The position numbers and the translations under genes were made by a program. This document shows positions 9,376-16,739 of a DNA stretch of 47,395 bases, in pieces. The stretch lies in the IMG/VR virus record IMGVR_UViG_3300043411_000460, positions 1 through 47,395 of that record; one strand, given 5' to 3'. Within the stretch, counting starts at the first letter, position 1. Each line of letters starts with the position of its first letter. Below the pieces are notes generated by a model, which searched no databases, had not been told where the DNA came from, and worked only from the letters and a program-made list of their open reading frames with translations. Source of the DNA: a virus.

Positions 9376-10647
9376 ATGAGTGTAATTCCGCTCTATATCT
9401 CTCGCCAGAGTAAATACAAAACAGAAGCAGATCCGGCTGATGTTAAGATCATTGAGAAGGTCAAAAAGATCATAGATACAATGGGACTAAAAGGTCTCGT
9501 TGTAGCTAATGATGGAAGTCATTCGGGTTATGTTAACTCTAACTTTCGTAAATATTCCGATAAATCTTTCAAACAGAATGCTAGTTCATTCTATGATCCG
9601 TATCCTGCGCCTGTTTTAAAACATCATGATATGTTCTCCGATCCATCTGATGCGGTGGGTCGTGTCTACGATGCCGTCTTCCAATCTGGAGAATGGACAT
9701 ATCCCGATGGACAGAAGGCATCCGGACTAATGAAAGTGGGCTTCTTTATTCCAGAAGGAGAAGAAGCAGATAAGATTGCCAACCACATCAACATAACTAC
9801 ATCTATTGGTTTTAGAACTTCCAATGCCAAGTGCTCTATCTGTGGATATGATTGGAGAACTCATACCAAAGCAAAAAAAGATACAGAAGACTGCACACAT
9901 GAGCCCGGTCTAGTTTATGATCAAAAACTCTGTTACCTAGAAACAGATATTGCTAGATTCCGCGAAGTGAGCCTGGTCACCAGTCCTGCGGACATGCTAT
10001 CGTTCTTAAAAGCATATGCTAGAACTAATAAAGATAGTATCGATAGCGGAATGGACATTCGTGATGTAGTAGATGCAGAGTACAGTACTGATCTACCATT
10101 GAATTATATCTTCAAAGATATCGGTTACGGCGGTGCCGTGACTGTTACTGCCGATATGAGGGAAGCCGTTAATGGTAAACCCCAAGGAGACTCAGAGGAT
10201 ATGTCCGAAGAACTTATTAAGCAGATGACTGCCGCTTTTGGTGAAATCAAGACAGCAATGATTGCTCAGACTGACGCAATCAATAAGATTGCTGCCTCAG
10301 TAATCGCAAAACCAGATGCAGCTCCTGCTGGAACTCCAGCTCAGGCACCAGCAGTTGATTCTAAAGAAACTTTTACAAAACAAGATATGCAGGACATGAT
10401 TGCTGCCGCTGTGAAGCAAGCATTCGAAGCCCTTAAACCTGCACCTCAGACAGAACCCAAACCTGGTACTGACGGGCAAGAAGTTAAGCCTTCTGTAGAA
10501 GACCTTCAAAAAACACTTACTGAACGTGATCTTGAGATTACTCGTCTGAAAGGTCTTGTTGATCAAGCAGAGTTGAAGCTTAAAGAAAGCAAACCGAAGG
10601 ATAGCGAGAAGACTCCGTCGTTTTCGCCCTTCAGAAAAAACAAATAA
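9376..10647 (+). CDS. Prohead protease fused to a scaffold-like C-terminal domain
   Basis: The first ~220 residues resemble the herpesvirus-assemblin/HK97-type prohead protease fold: a His-His-Asp (83-85) in KHHD, a TTSIGF motif with candidate nucleophile Ser143, and a REVSLVTSPAD strand at 196-206 that is typical of these proteases. Between the Ser motif and this strand sits an extra Cys-x2-Cys ... Cys-x-His cluster (Cys153, Cys156, Cys173, His175), which reads as a small zinc-binding insertion. After about residue 225 the protein becomes acidic, then Ala/Pro-rich (305-330), then a predicted coiled coil (about 345-405) and a basic tail, as expected for an internal scaffold. Known protease-scaffold fusions process themselves and the capsid during maturation. 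The order portal-protease-capsid supports the call. Confidence 0.8.
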   Translation: MSVIPLYISRQSKYKTEADPADVKIIEKVKKIIDTMGLKGLVVANDGSHSGYVNSNFRKYSDKSFKQNASSFYDPYPAPVLKHHDMFSDPSDAVGRVYDAVFQSGEWTYPDGQKASGLMKVGFFIPEGEEADKIANHINITTSIGFRTSNAKCSICGYDWRTHTKAKKDTEDCTHEPGLVYDQKLCYLETDIARFREVSLVTSPADMLSFLKAYARTNKDSIDSGMDIRDVVDAEYSTDLPLNYIFKDIGYGGAVTVTADMREAVNGKPQGDSEDMSEELIKQMTAAFGEIKTAMIAQTDAINKIAASVIAKPDAAPAGTPAQAPAVDSKETFTKQDMQDMIAAAVKQAFEALKPAPQTEPKPGTDGQEVKPSVEDLQKTLTERDLEITRLKGLVDQAELKLKESKPKDSEKTPSFSPFRKNK

Positions 10648-10676
10648 GGAATAAGTAAAAATCAAGAGGTTTAAGA

Positions 10677-11765
10677 ATGGCTACAGGTGATTATCTAGAT
10701 CTTAATGGCACCGCGTTCCAAGAGGAGCAACTCAGGGAACTTAAAGACGGGCGTTATACGTATCTCGACGGACTAGAAACTGTCCTCGAACAAAACTGGA
10801 TGGAGTATGGTGCATATCGTCCACACAGGTTCCTACCTGCACAATATGTAACTCTTCAGGATCAGGAAGGTTATACAATACCACATGGTGCTGTCGTTGC
10901 AGCTGAGAACCTCAGATCTGCCGGGGGTGGCTACAATGCGTCTGCTGGTCTAGGTGGAACTGGGCAATTTGCTCATGCTCTTAACATTTCCAGCAATCCG
11001 ATGTATGCCAGTGCAGATCATCCGATCTATGGTTATGATAGAACTCTCGATGGAGTTATCGTTCCATGCAACGGCTCAACTGCTGCAGTCGATGACTATG
11101 TAACTACAGCTGACGTCACTATTGAACGTTTACTGTCAAGTGGTGCAACTGCCGCTTCTGGCGACATTAACGTAACTGTAGCTCTACAAAGAGCCGCATC
11201 CCAGACTCCTATCGGTGTTGTCTCGGGTCAAATCATGAGAGAGACCGCTGGCTCAAACATGACTTATCGTCTGAATACTTATGCATACTCAGTATGTCGT
11301 AAGGGTGTTCTGCATATTCCTTATGTTCTTAAGGATGCTGCTAGAATCAACACTCCAAACGGTGCTCCTGGTGGAGACGCTGGTTATCGTGCTGTTGTAG
11401 GAAAGCATCAGTTTATGCTCATCGATGACATGAGCCTAATGAAATCCGAAGCTACTCCTAGAGTAGATGGATACGGTAAACTGATCCTTACTGCATCTGG
11501 AACTTACCCAACTAAGTTTGGTCGTATCATTAGCTGGACTAATAAGGTCAATACTGATCTGTTAGCAAAAGTAGATGGTATGCCTGGCTTCCAGTTCCCT
11601 GGAGTTAATACCGGTGGTCTGACTAGACGTCTCTTTGACTTCATCTATCAGATCCGTAAAGCTCGCAGTGTGGGCGTTACAATCAATGAGATCGTAGCTG
11701 ATGTAAACAATGGTGCATACGGTATGGTTAAAGTGCTGTTTGATACCTGTGCGGTAATCAGCTAA
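10677..11765 (+). CDS. Probable capsid decoration or second head protein
   Basis: The 362-residue product lies between the protease/scaffold and the major capsid gene, where head decoration (cement) or minor capsid proteins are usually encoded. It has a good Shine-Dalgarno sequence (AGAGG, 10667-10671) and the C-ending, high-expression codon use shared with the capsid gene, so it is probably abundant. The sequence is rich in Gly, Ala, Thr and Tyr with beta-strand-like segments and no membrane segment. It is longer than lambda gpD-type cement proteins. I do not recognise the fold. The alternative is a second capsid shell protein. Confidence 0.6.
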   Translation: MATGDYLDLNGTAFQEEQLRELKDGRYTYLDGLETVLEQNWMEYGAYRPHRFLPAQYVTLQDQEGYTIPHGAVVAAENLRSAGGGYNASAGLGGTGQFAHALNISSNPMYASADHPIYGYDRTLDGVIVPCNGSTAAVDDYVTTADVTIERLLSSGATAASGDINVTVALQRAASQTPIGVVSGQIMRETAGSNMTYRLNTYAYSVCRKGVLHIPYVLKDAARINTPNGAPGGDAGYRAVVGKHQFMLIDDMSLMKSEATPRVDGYGKLILTASGTYPTKFGRIISWTNKVNTDLLAKVDGMPGFQFPGVNTGGLTRRLFDFIYQIRKARSVGVTINEIVADVNNGAYGMVKVLFDTCAVIS

Positions 11766-11796
11766 GGAATAAAGAGGAATAAGGAGTAACTAAGAA

Positions 11797-13302
11797 ATGC
11801 TAGATTCCATCAGTAAAATTTTCGGTACCGATGCTTATCGTAGAGAATCGGTTAAATACGATGCTGCAGGTAATCTATCCGCGGGAGAGAGACTCCTCTC
11901 CCGTAAGGTAGATGGTAGCAAGTCGTGGGCAGACAAAGTAGGCGAAGCAGTCGAACCGGCTGATAAAGACAAAGTTCTTTATGAGATGGCAAGTGCTGAT
12001 GCGCAGGCTTCTAGTTTCCTCTACGATCTTATGACTGGTAGCGTTCCTTCGAACGTAAAGGTTCCTAAGATCGAAGAAATGATGAATGACTTCTTGTCTC
12101 ATCGTGACTTCCCATTCATCTGGGATCCAGCGATTGAGCTTGTAATGAAGAATTACATCATGCCTCAGATCCTCGTTTCCTCTGAGATCTTCCGTACGAT
12201 TCCTTATACTGGTCAGAAAAGCCAGGTTAACATCCGTACGATCGGTCCTATTGAGATCGAAGAAGTCGGTGATGGAGAAACCTATCCGGAAGTAGGTTCT
12301 TCTATCATGGATAAAGCGTATCGTATCGCTCTAGACATCAAGAAATATGGTGTTAAGCTTGGTATGACTCGCGAACTCCGTGAATCTGACAACTGGGGAG
12401 TTCTTGGATTCCTTCTGACTCAGATTGCAGATGGCTTTGTAATCCACAAAGAATATGCATGTATGAACCTCTTGAACAAGATGGGCGTAACCATCTTCAA
12501 TAACGCCGCCCCATCCACTGGTATTGAAAAGCGTATCACTGAAGGCCGCGGTATTGATGGTAACCCCAATGGAACCATGTCTCTCAATGACCTTATGGCA
12601 ATGTGGGCTTATGGTAACTCTATGGGATTCAACTATAGCGTTCTTCTGATGCATCCATTTGCATGGCAAATGTTTGCTACTAACCCAGAACTGCGTGAGG
12701 TAGTTATCCAGGGTTCTAACGTACAGAGCGCACTGAATAGCTCAAGACGCCAAGGAGCTGCTGCTCCTGGAGTTACTGGACCATTTGGTGAAATGTGGGG
12801 ACAAAAGATGTCTGGCCTTGGTGGTCAGTCAGCTAATGGCTACTACTCTCCTAACAATGCTCTGGATCCAGTCTATGGTAAGCTCGGAATCTCTCCTGCT
12901 TCTACAAGTCTGACTCCTTGGGGAGCTACGTTCAATATCCCTCCAGGTAACTTCTGGCCAGGTGGACTGAGAGTAATCGTTACTCCTTATATTCCTTGGG
13001 CACAAGATTCTTCTTCGAAGAAATACATCACAAACCTGTATTTCATCGATCCAGAAAGAACTGGTGTAATCCTCCAGGGAGAGGGTCCTACAACTGAAGA
13101 ATGGGAAGATGTAGAAAGAGAAATCCAATACATCAAGTTCAAGTCTCGTTGGGGCCTGGCTCCTGTGTATCAGGGACGTGGTGTGGCTGTTGCTAGAAAC
13201 ATCGTAATCGATCGCAGCTATGTGTTTGAGAACACTAATAGCGTATCGCTCAGTGCGATTACTGCAGCAAGCACTGTCGGTGGAGTTTCCTGGCCATCCT
13301 AA
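11797..13302 (+). CDS. Major capsid protein
   Basis: This 501-residue protein is the best candidate for the HK97-fold shell subunit. It follows the protease and decoration genes, has a strong Shine-Dalgarno AAGGAG (11781-11786) and biased codon use, and is followed directly by a strong intrinsic terminator, all signs of very high expression. The N-terminal ~110 residues are charged and helical and could be a delta-type region removed by the neighbouring protease. The core contains paired strands with Gly/Pro turns and 'FIWDPAIELVMKNYIMPQIL' near residues 106-125, which reads like the long spine-helix entry of capsid proteins. The cleavage site is not predictable by eye. Confidence 0.85.
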   Translation: MLDSISKIFGTDAYRRESVKYDAAGNLSAGERLLSRKVDGSKSWADKVGEAVEPADKDKVLYEMASADAQASSFLYDLMTGSVPSNVKVPKIEEMMNDFLSHRDFPFIWDPAIELVMKNYIMPQILVSSEIFRTIPYTGQKSQVNIRTIGPIEIEEVGDGETYPEVGSSIMDKAYRIALDIKKYGVKLGMTRELRESDNWGVLGFLLTQIADGFVIHKEYACMNLLNKMGVTIFNNAAPSTGIEKRITEGRGIDGNPNGTMSLNDLMAMWAYGNSMGFNYSVLLMHPFAWQMFATNPELREVVIQGSNVQSALNSSRRQGAAAPGVTGPFGEMWGQKMSGLGGQSANGYYSPNNALDPVYGKLGISPASTSLTPWGATFNIPPGNFWPGGLRVIVTPYIPWAQDSSSKKYITNLYFIDPERTGVILQGEGPTTEEWEDVEREIQYIKFKSRWGLAPVYQGRGVAVARNIVIDRSYVFENTNSVSLSAITAASTVGGVSWPS

Positions 13303-13323
13303 TCCAGGTTAACATCCAAAACG

Positions 13324-13355
13324 AAAAGCCCTCCAGAAATGGGGGGCTTTTTTTT
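13324..13355 (+). terminator. Intrinsic terminator after the major capsid gene
   Basis: An 11-bp stem (13324-13334 with 13341-13351, one U-G pair, CCC/GGG core) encloses the loop AGAAAT and runs into a T tract at 13348-13355. It lies 21 bp after the capsid stop codon and directly before the next promoter. Confidence 0.92.
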
Positions 13356-13358
13356 ACC

Positions 13359-13395
13359 TTGACACAGAACTAACAAAAACACTATTAACTAACAT
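13359..13395 (+). promoter_or_regulatory. Promoter of the neck/tail operon, nearly leaderless
   Basis: TTGACA at 13359-13364 and TATTAA at 13383-13388 are separated by 18 bp, right after the capsid terminator. Initiation about seven bases downstream would fall at or next to the ATG at 13396, and no Shine-Dalgarno sequence is present. The TTGACA...TAACTAA layout repeats that in front of the terminase. Confidence 0.6.
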
Positions 13396-14082
13396 ATGCC
13401 AAAAATCAAAATCAATCTTAATGAATCAACGGGACCTCTTTTTGAAGGCGGAGGTATCCGTCTCAGTTCCCTTGATGAACCACCCATCAAAGACATTGAA
13501 CATGAAATTACCACACCCGCGGCAGCTACTGAATTACTGAATGGTGTTAAACATGGAAGGATTCAGATTAGCAAGGAAGATGTAGCAAAGCTAGTAGAGC
13601 TTACATCAGACGGTAATAGAGCAGAGGCTGTAAAAGAGAAGGGTAAAATCAAACCCGGGGAGAGAGTGCTTCGTCTTGCAGACCGGGAAGTTATCTGGCA
13701 GACGAATAGTGGTTCTGTCCTGTTAAATCGTTTAGCGGGTATAGTTGCTGTAGCGGTAGATCCTACTAAAGTTACTGCTATCGATAATAAAGATATCCAG
13801 AACGGTCTTAGAAGTGGCAAAATTACTGTTGATGAAGAAACTAAATCAAAAGATATCGAAGTCGAAACTGGCTTTGATTTAGATAAAGCTTCTCAGTCGT
13901 CGCCAACAATACGAGAGAAATTTCTTAAGTTCATCCTGACTACTGATATTTCTGAATTTAGAAATATGATCAAAGGCTTTAAGCGAGTTGATCTTGTATC
14001 TATGAAGAAATTAGAAGAAGCAAGCGAAAATAGAAAGGAGTACATAGCTATCATAGTAGATATCCTACAAACAGCAGAGTAA
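13396..14082 (+). CDS. Hypothetical protein, first gene of the neck/tail operon
   Basis: The 228-residue product is not recognised. The N-terminal half is Lys/Glu-rich with a short hydrophobic strand (LNRLAGIVAVAV, about 111-122); the C-terminal half (from ~160) is helical with 'REKFLKFILTTDISEFRNMI' (174-193). Position between capsid and connector genes suggests a head-completion protein or an assembly chaperone. The start is placed at ATG 13396 because the reading frame has no alternative nearby and the promoter ends there. The last codons form the left arm of the 14066-14094 hairpin. Confidence 0.65.
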   Translation: MPKIKINLNESTGPLFEGGGIRLSSLDEPPIKDIEHEITTPAAATELLNGVKHGRIQISKEDVAKLVELTSDGNRAEAVKEKGKIKPGERVLRLADREVIWQTNSGSVLLNRLAGIVAVAVDPTKVTAIDNKDIQNGLRSGKITVDEETKSKDIEVETGFDLDKASQSSPTIREKFLKFILTTDISEFRNMIKGFKRVDLVSMKKLEEASENRKEYIAIIVDILQTAE

Positions 14083-14094
14083 CTGCTGTTTGTA
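14066..14094 (+). promoter_or_regulatory. Perfect 12-bp hairpin spanning a stop codon, one base before the next ATG
   Basis: TACAAACAGCAG (14066-14077) and CTGCTGTTTGTA (14083-14094) are exact reverse complements around the loop AGTAA. The stop codon of the upstream gene is TAA at 14080-14082 in the loop, and the next ATG starts at 14096. There is no long T tract, so this looks more like a translational-coupling or RNA-processing element than a terminator. Confidence 0.75.
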
Positions 14095-14095
14095 A

Positions 14096-15454
14096 ATGGC
14101 TCTATCTGTTGTAACTACATCACCCCATGGTCAAGAACTTGACATACCTCTTAATGGGTATGTCAAGATTGACTTTAATTCAGAAATAGGAACTACTTAT
14201 TTCTCAGATATCAATGTTGGAAACTATTTCCAACTCTACGAAAAAGCCGGCTTCCGAAAACAAGGTGTCCTTGGTGGAAGAATAACTGGAAATAATCTTT
14301 CAGTATTTATTGAACCAATTCAAGCTCTTAAGCCACATACTGAATATATTTTTATTATCCTAGGTGGTCCGAACGGCGTTAAGAATTTACTTAACGAATA
14401 TCTCACTACAAACTTCGTAGTGGGATTCACCACTGGTGGATCAGTTGATGCCGAAGATAATATAACTATCGTAAATAACGAAGTTACATATGATGTTGTT
14501 CCTGAAGCAGAAATTCCTACTCCTGTTCCTGATCCAGATACTATAGTTAGTTTTGTAGATACTAATAACTTAATTGTTGGTCCTGAAACTGGAGTTCCAA
14601 GCCAATATTACTACGAAAACCCAATGTCGTCTGGTGAACTGTATATAGAATATAGTGCTCCCCAGAACAAGACTGCGGGGATAGAGTATCTAGATAAGAT
14701 TGCTCTCTATTGGAATGAGAATATACAAGATCGTTTTATCGATGAGATAAAAGTAAAGAAGACTAAACTCCCCTTTGAAACAGATATATTTGCAGATCAT
14801 TCAATAACTATTGGAACTAGAGTTATTGCAAATCATAAACTAACACTTCAGATGTTTGAAACTGGTGCTGGAGTTACTGAGAACTACGAATATACATTAG
14901 AGATACCTCAGGGAGCAGTAGCAAGATCTACTGATCTCAGCTTAAGAAATGCATTTACTATTATCAAATTTGCAGGACCTCTGAGTCCTCTTTTTGCAAC
15001 CCCAGATGCAATTAAAATGTTGCTCAGTAGTGATATGAGCGGGTCTGATATCCAGATCGATGATTATGATTTATTAAAGAAGATTCAAATCATTAGCCAA
15101 GAACTATTAAGTATGCTTGGAACAACACCCAACCCAGAGGATCCGATATATTTCTGGATCGTTAGATATGTTACATGTCGTATAGCATATGAAATACTTA
15201 GAGGCCCTCTAGATATTCAAAAATACTTAACCAGTCGGAATGTGCTGGGGCAATCTGTTACCTGGGGCATAAGTAGAACTGGTGATGATAAAAGTCCATT
15301 AAGGCAATGTATAGAAAAAGCACTTCAGGAGTTAGGTCTCTTCGAAGGAACTGCGAGTCCTCAGATCGGTGTAAAAAGCTCAAACACGGCATACTACCGT
15401 GGGAGAGAACGTCAAGATAATATAGAGGAGGATGATCTTCGTGGATTGGTATAA
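14096..15454 (+). CDS. Neck/connector protein with N-terminal bacterial Ig-like domain
   Basis: The first ~110 residues read like an SbsA/Big_5-type Ig-like domain: a 'TSPHGQELDIPLNGYVKIDF' opening (residues 8-27), regular beta strands and a closing 'FVVGFTTGG'. A Pro-rich linker (about 140-150) leads to an extracellular-style middle domain and a helical C-terminal part (about 315-450). I infer a head-tail connector or neck-whisker protein from its place between capsid and tail-terminator genes. Ig-like domains are common on phage surface structures. The ATG has no Shine-Dalgarno sequence and sits one base after a 12-bp hairpin. The end overlaps the next gene by 23 bases. Confidence 0.68.
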   Translation: MALSVVTTSPHGQELDIPLNGYVKIDFNSEIGTTYFSDINVGNYFQLYEKAGFRKQGVLGGRITGNNLSVFIEPIQALKPHTEYIFIILGGPNGVKNLLNEYLTTNFVVGFTTGGSVDAEDNITIVNNEVTYDVVPEAEIPTPVPDPDTIVSFVDTNNLIVGPETGVPSQYYYENPMSSGELYIEYSAPQNKTAGIEYLDKIALYWNENIQDRFIDEIKVKKTKLPFETDIFADHSITIGTRVIANHKLTLQMFETGAGVTENYEYTLEIPQGAVARSTDLSLRNAFTIIKFAGPLSPLFATPDAIKMLLSSDMSGSDIQIDDYDLLKKIQIISQELLSMLGTTPNPEDPIYFWIVRYVTCRIAYEILRGPLDIQKYLTSRNVLGQSVTWGISRTGDDKSPLRQCIEKALQELGLFEGTASPQIGVKSSNTAYYRGRERQDNIEEDDLRGLV

Positions 15455-15944
15455 TATGCGCGATAATGTCAGGGCCTATCTATATGGTGATATAGATAAG
15501 ATGCCCGAAGGTGAGTGGTCCATCTACAGATGGTTTGATAGAACACAACCACTTACTTCTAACTGGAGTCCCACTTATGATGAAGCTGTGGGTGGAACTA
15601 AGTATAGATACATACACTATCTAATTAGAATGCTCAAGCGTCCAATTGGCGATACTTATGGACAGCCAATGCTTGAAGATGTAGTTCAGGGTCTTACCGA
15701 TAAAGAAGGCTTTATCGCAATGATTGCGTGGGATCTTTCAAAGGGAAATAACTACCCCATACCGCATCCCCAAACTGGTGATATAATTCTAAGTTTAGAA
15801 GGTGTATCTCAGACTAAAAAACCACAACCTCCATATAGATTCTCAAAACAATATGAAGTAAAAACAGCCCTCCGTTCTTCTGGAGATTTTGGTCGTCCAG
15901 AAGGTTGGATCATACACATTAAAAATGCACCACATATTAGGTAA
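15432..15944 (+). CDS. Probable head-tail joining/neck protein
   Basis: This 170-residue soluble protein is Trp/Tyr/Pro-rich, without recognisable motifs. It lies between the connector candidate and the tail-terminator candidate, which suggests a head-completion role. GAGGAGG at 15425-15431 touches the ATG at 15432, which is too close to work as its Shine-Dalgarno. An in-frame GTG at 15441 is nine bases away and may be the real start; ATG 15456 is a third choice. The gene overlaps the upstream one, so coupled translation is likely. Confidence 0.65.
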   Translation: MIFVDWYNMRDNVRAYLYGDIDKMPEGEWSIYRWFDRTQPLTSNWSPTYDEAVGGTKYRYIHYLIRMLKRPIGDTYGQPMLEDVVQGLTDKEGFIAMIAWDLSKGNNYPIPHPQTGDIILSLEGVSQTKKPQPPYRFSKQYEVKTALRSSGDFGRPEGWIIHIKNAPHIR

Positions 15945-15946
15945 TC

Positions 15947-16729
15947 ATGTCAACATATCCATTACCTACTTATTTTGTCTCAGATGATACTGAGACAATA
16001 GATGAGACTCTAACGCGGATCAACCAATCTACTGGCCATAGAAAAGGCAATGGTAGATGTATAGAACTTATACTTCCTGAACTTTCTCTAATACTCGAGA
16101 AGCAATGGCTTGCTTTCTTCCCAATGGAATTCAAGCAAAACTGGATTAGACAACTTCAAGATAACCGTATTCTAAATGAGATACCAGATTTAGGGCCCGC
16201 TACAAGTGAAACTAAGTCTCAGAATTTCTCAGCCCCTACTACCGATAATCCAACCGCAGTTACTCGAACATCGATAAGATATAGAATAATGAGAACTGAG
16301 GCTGGTGGCTTTAAGCGTAAGATGTTCTCAGATACTAAGGAATTGATGCCGCGGCTACGGTTTAATATCGTTAGCCTTCCTAATGCTCAAGGTATAAGAT
16401 CTATTACAAAGGTAATGGCTAAAACAACAGAACACTTAGTGGAATGGGAAATTTCGGCACGCAATAATATCGAAGCGGATTATTTCTACAAATGCCTAGA
16501 GTACGTCTTTTATTGTAAACGTAAGATGATTTCTGACCTGGGTGTTCAACGGGCAATTCCCCTTGGATCTCCTCGGCATTCTGGAATAGATGATCAGACC
16601 AAGATGCATAAAAAGATTCTCTCAGTCTATTTCAGGAATGAGGAATACTTCTATGAAGAACCGGTGGTCGAGATCACCGATGCATCGCTCAATTGGAAAG
16701 ATATCAATCTTGAATACTCAAGAACTTGA
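15947..16729 (+). CDS. Probable tail terminator (gp15-like position)
   Basis: The 260-residue product immediately precedes the sheath gene, where contractile-tail phages usually encode the tail terminator that caps tube and sheath. The sequence is mixed alpha/beta with basic patches ('ISARNNIEADYFYKCLEYVF' near 176-195) and an acidic C-terminal strand. No motif proves the role, so the call depends on gene order. It starts two bases after the preceding stop. Confidence 0.6.
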   Translation: MSTYPLPTYFVSDDTETIDETLTRINQSTGHRKGNGRCIELILPELSLILEKQWLAFFPMEFKQNWIRQLQDNRILNEIPDLGPATSETKSQNFSAPTTDNPTAVTRTSIRYRIMRTEAGGFKRKMFSDTKELMPRLRFNIVSLPNAQGIRSITKVMAKTTEHLVEWEISARNNIEADYFYKCLEYVFYCKRKMISDLGVQRAIPLGSPRHSGIDDQTKMHKKILSVYFRNEEYFYEEPVVEITDASLNWKDINLEYSRT

Positions 16730-16739
16730 GAGGTAGAAA

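Noticed and set aside
14458-14470. TATAACTA as a phage late-promoter motif
   Set aside because: The same octamer also occurs inside coding sequence (near 14463 and near 45628), so by itself it is not specific enough. Only copies in intergenic regions next to -35-like boxes were kept.
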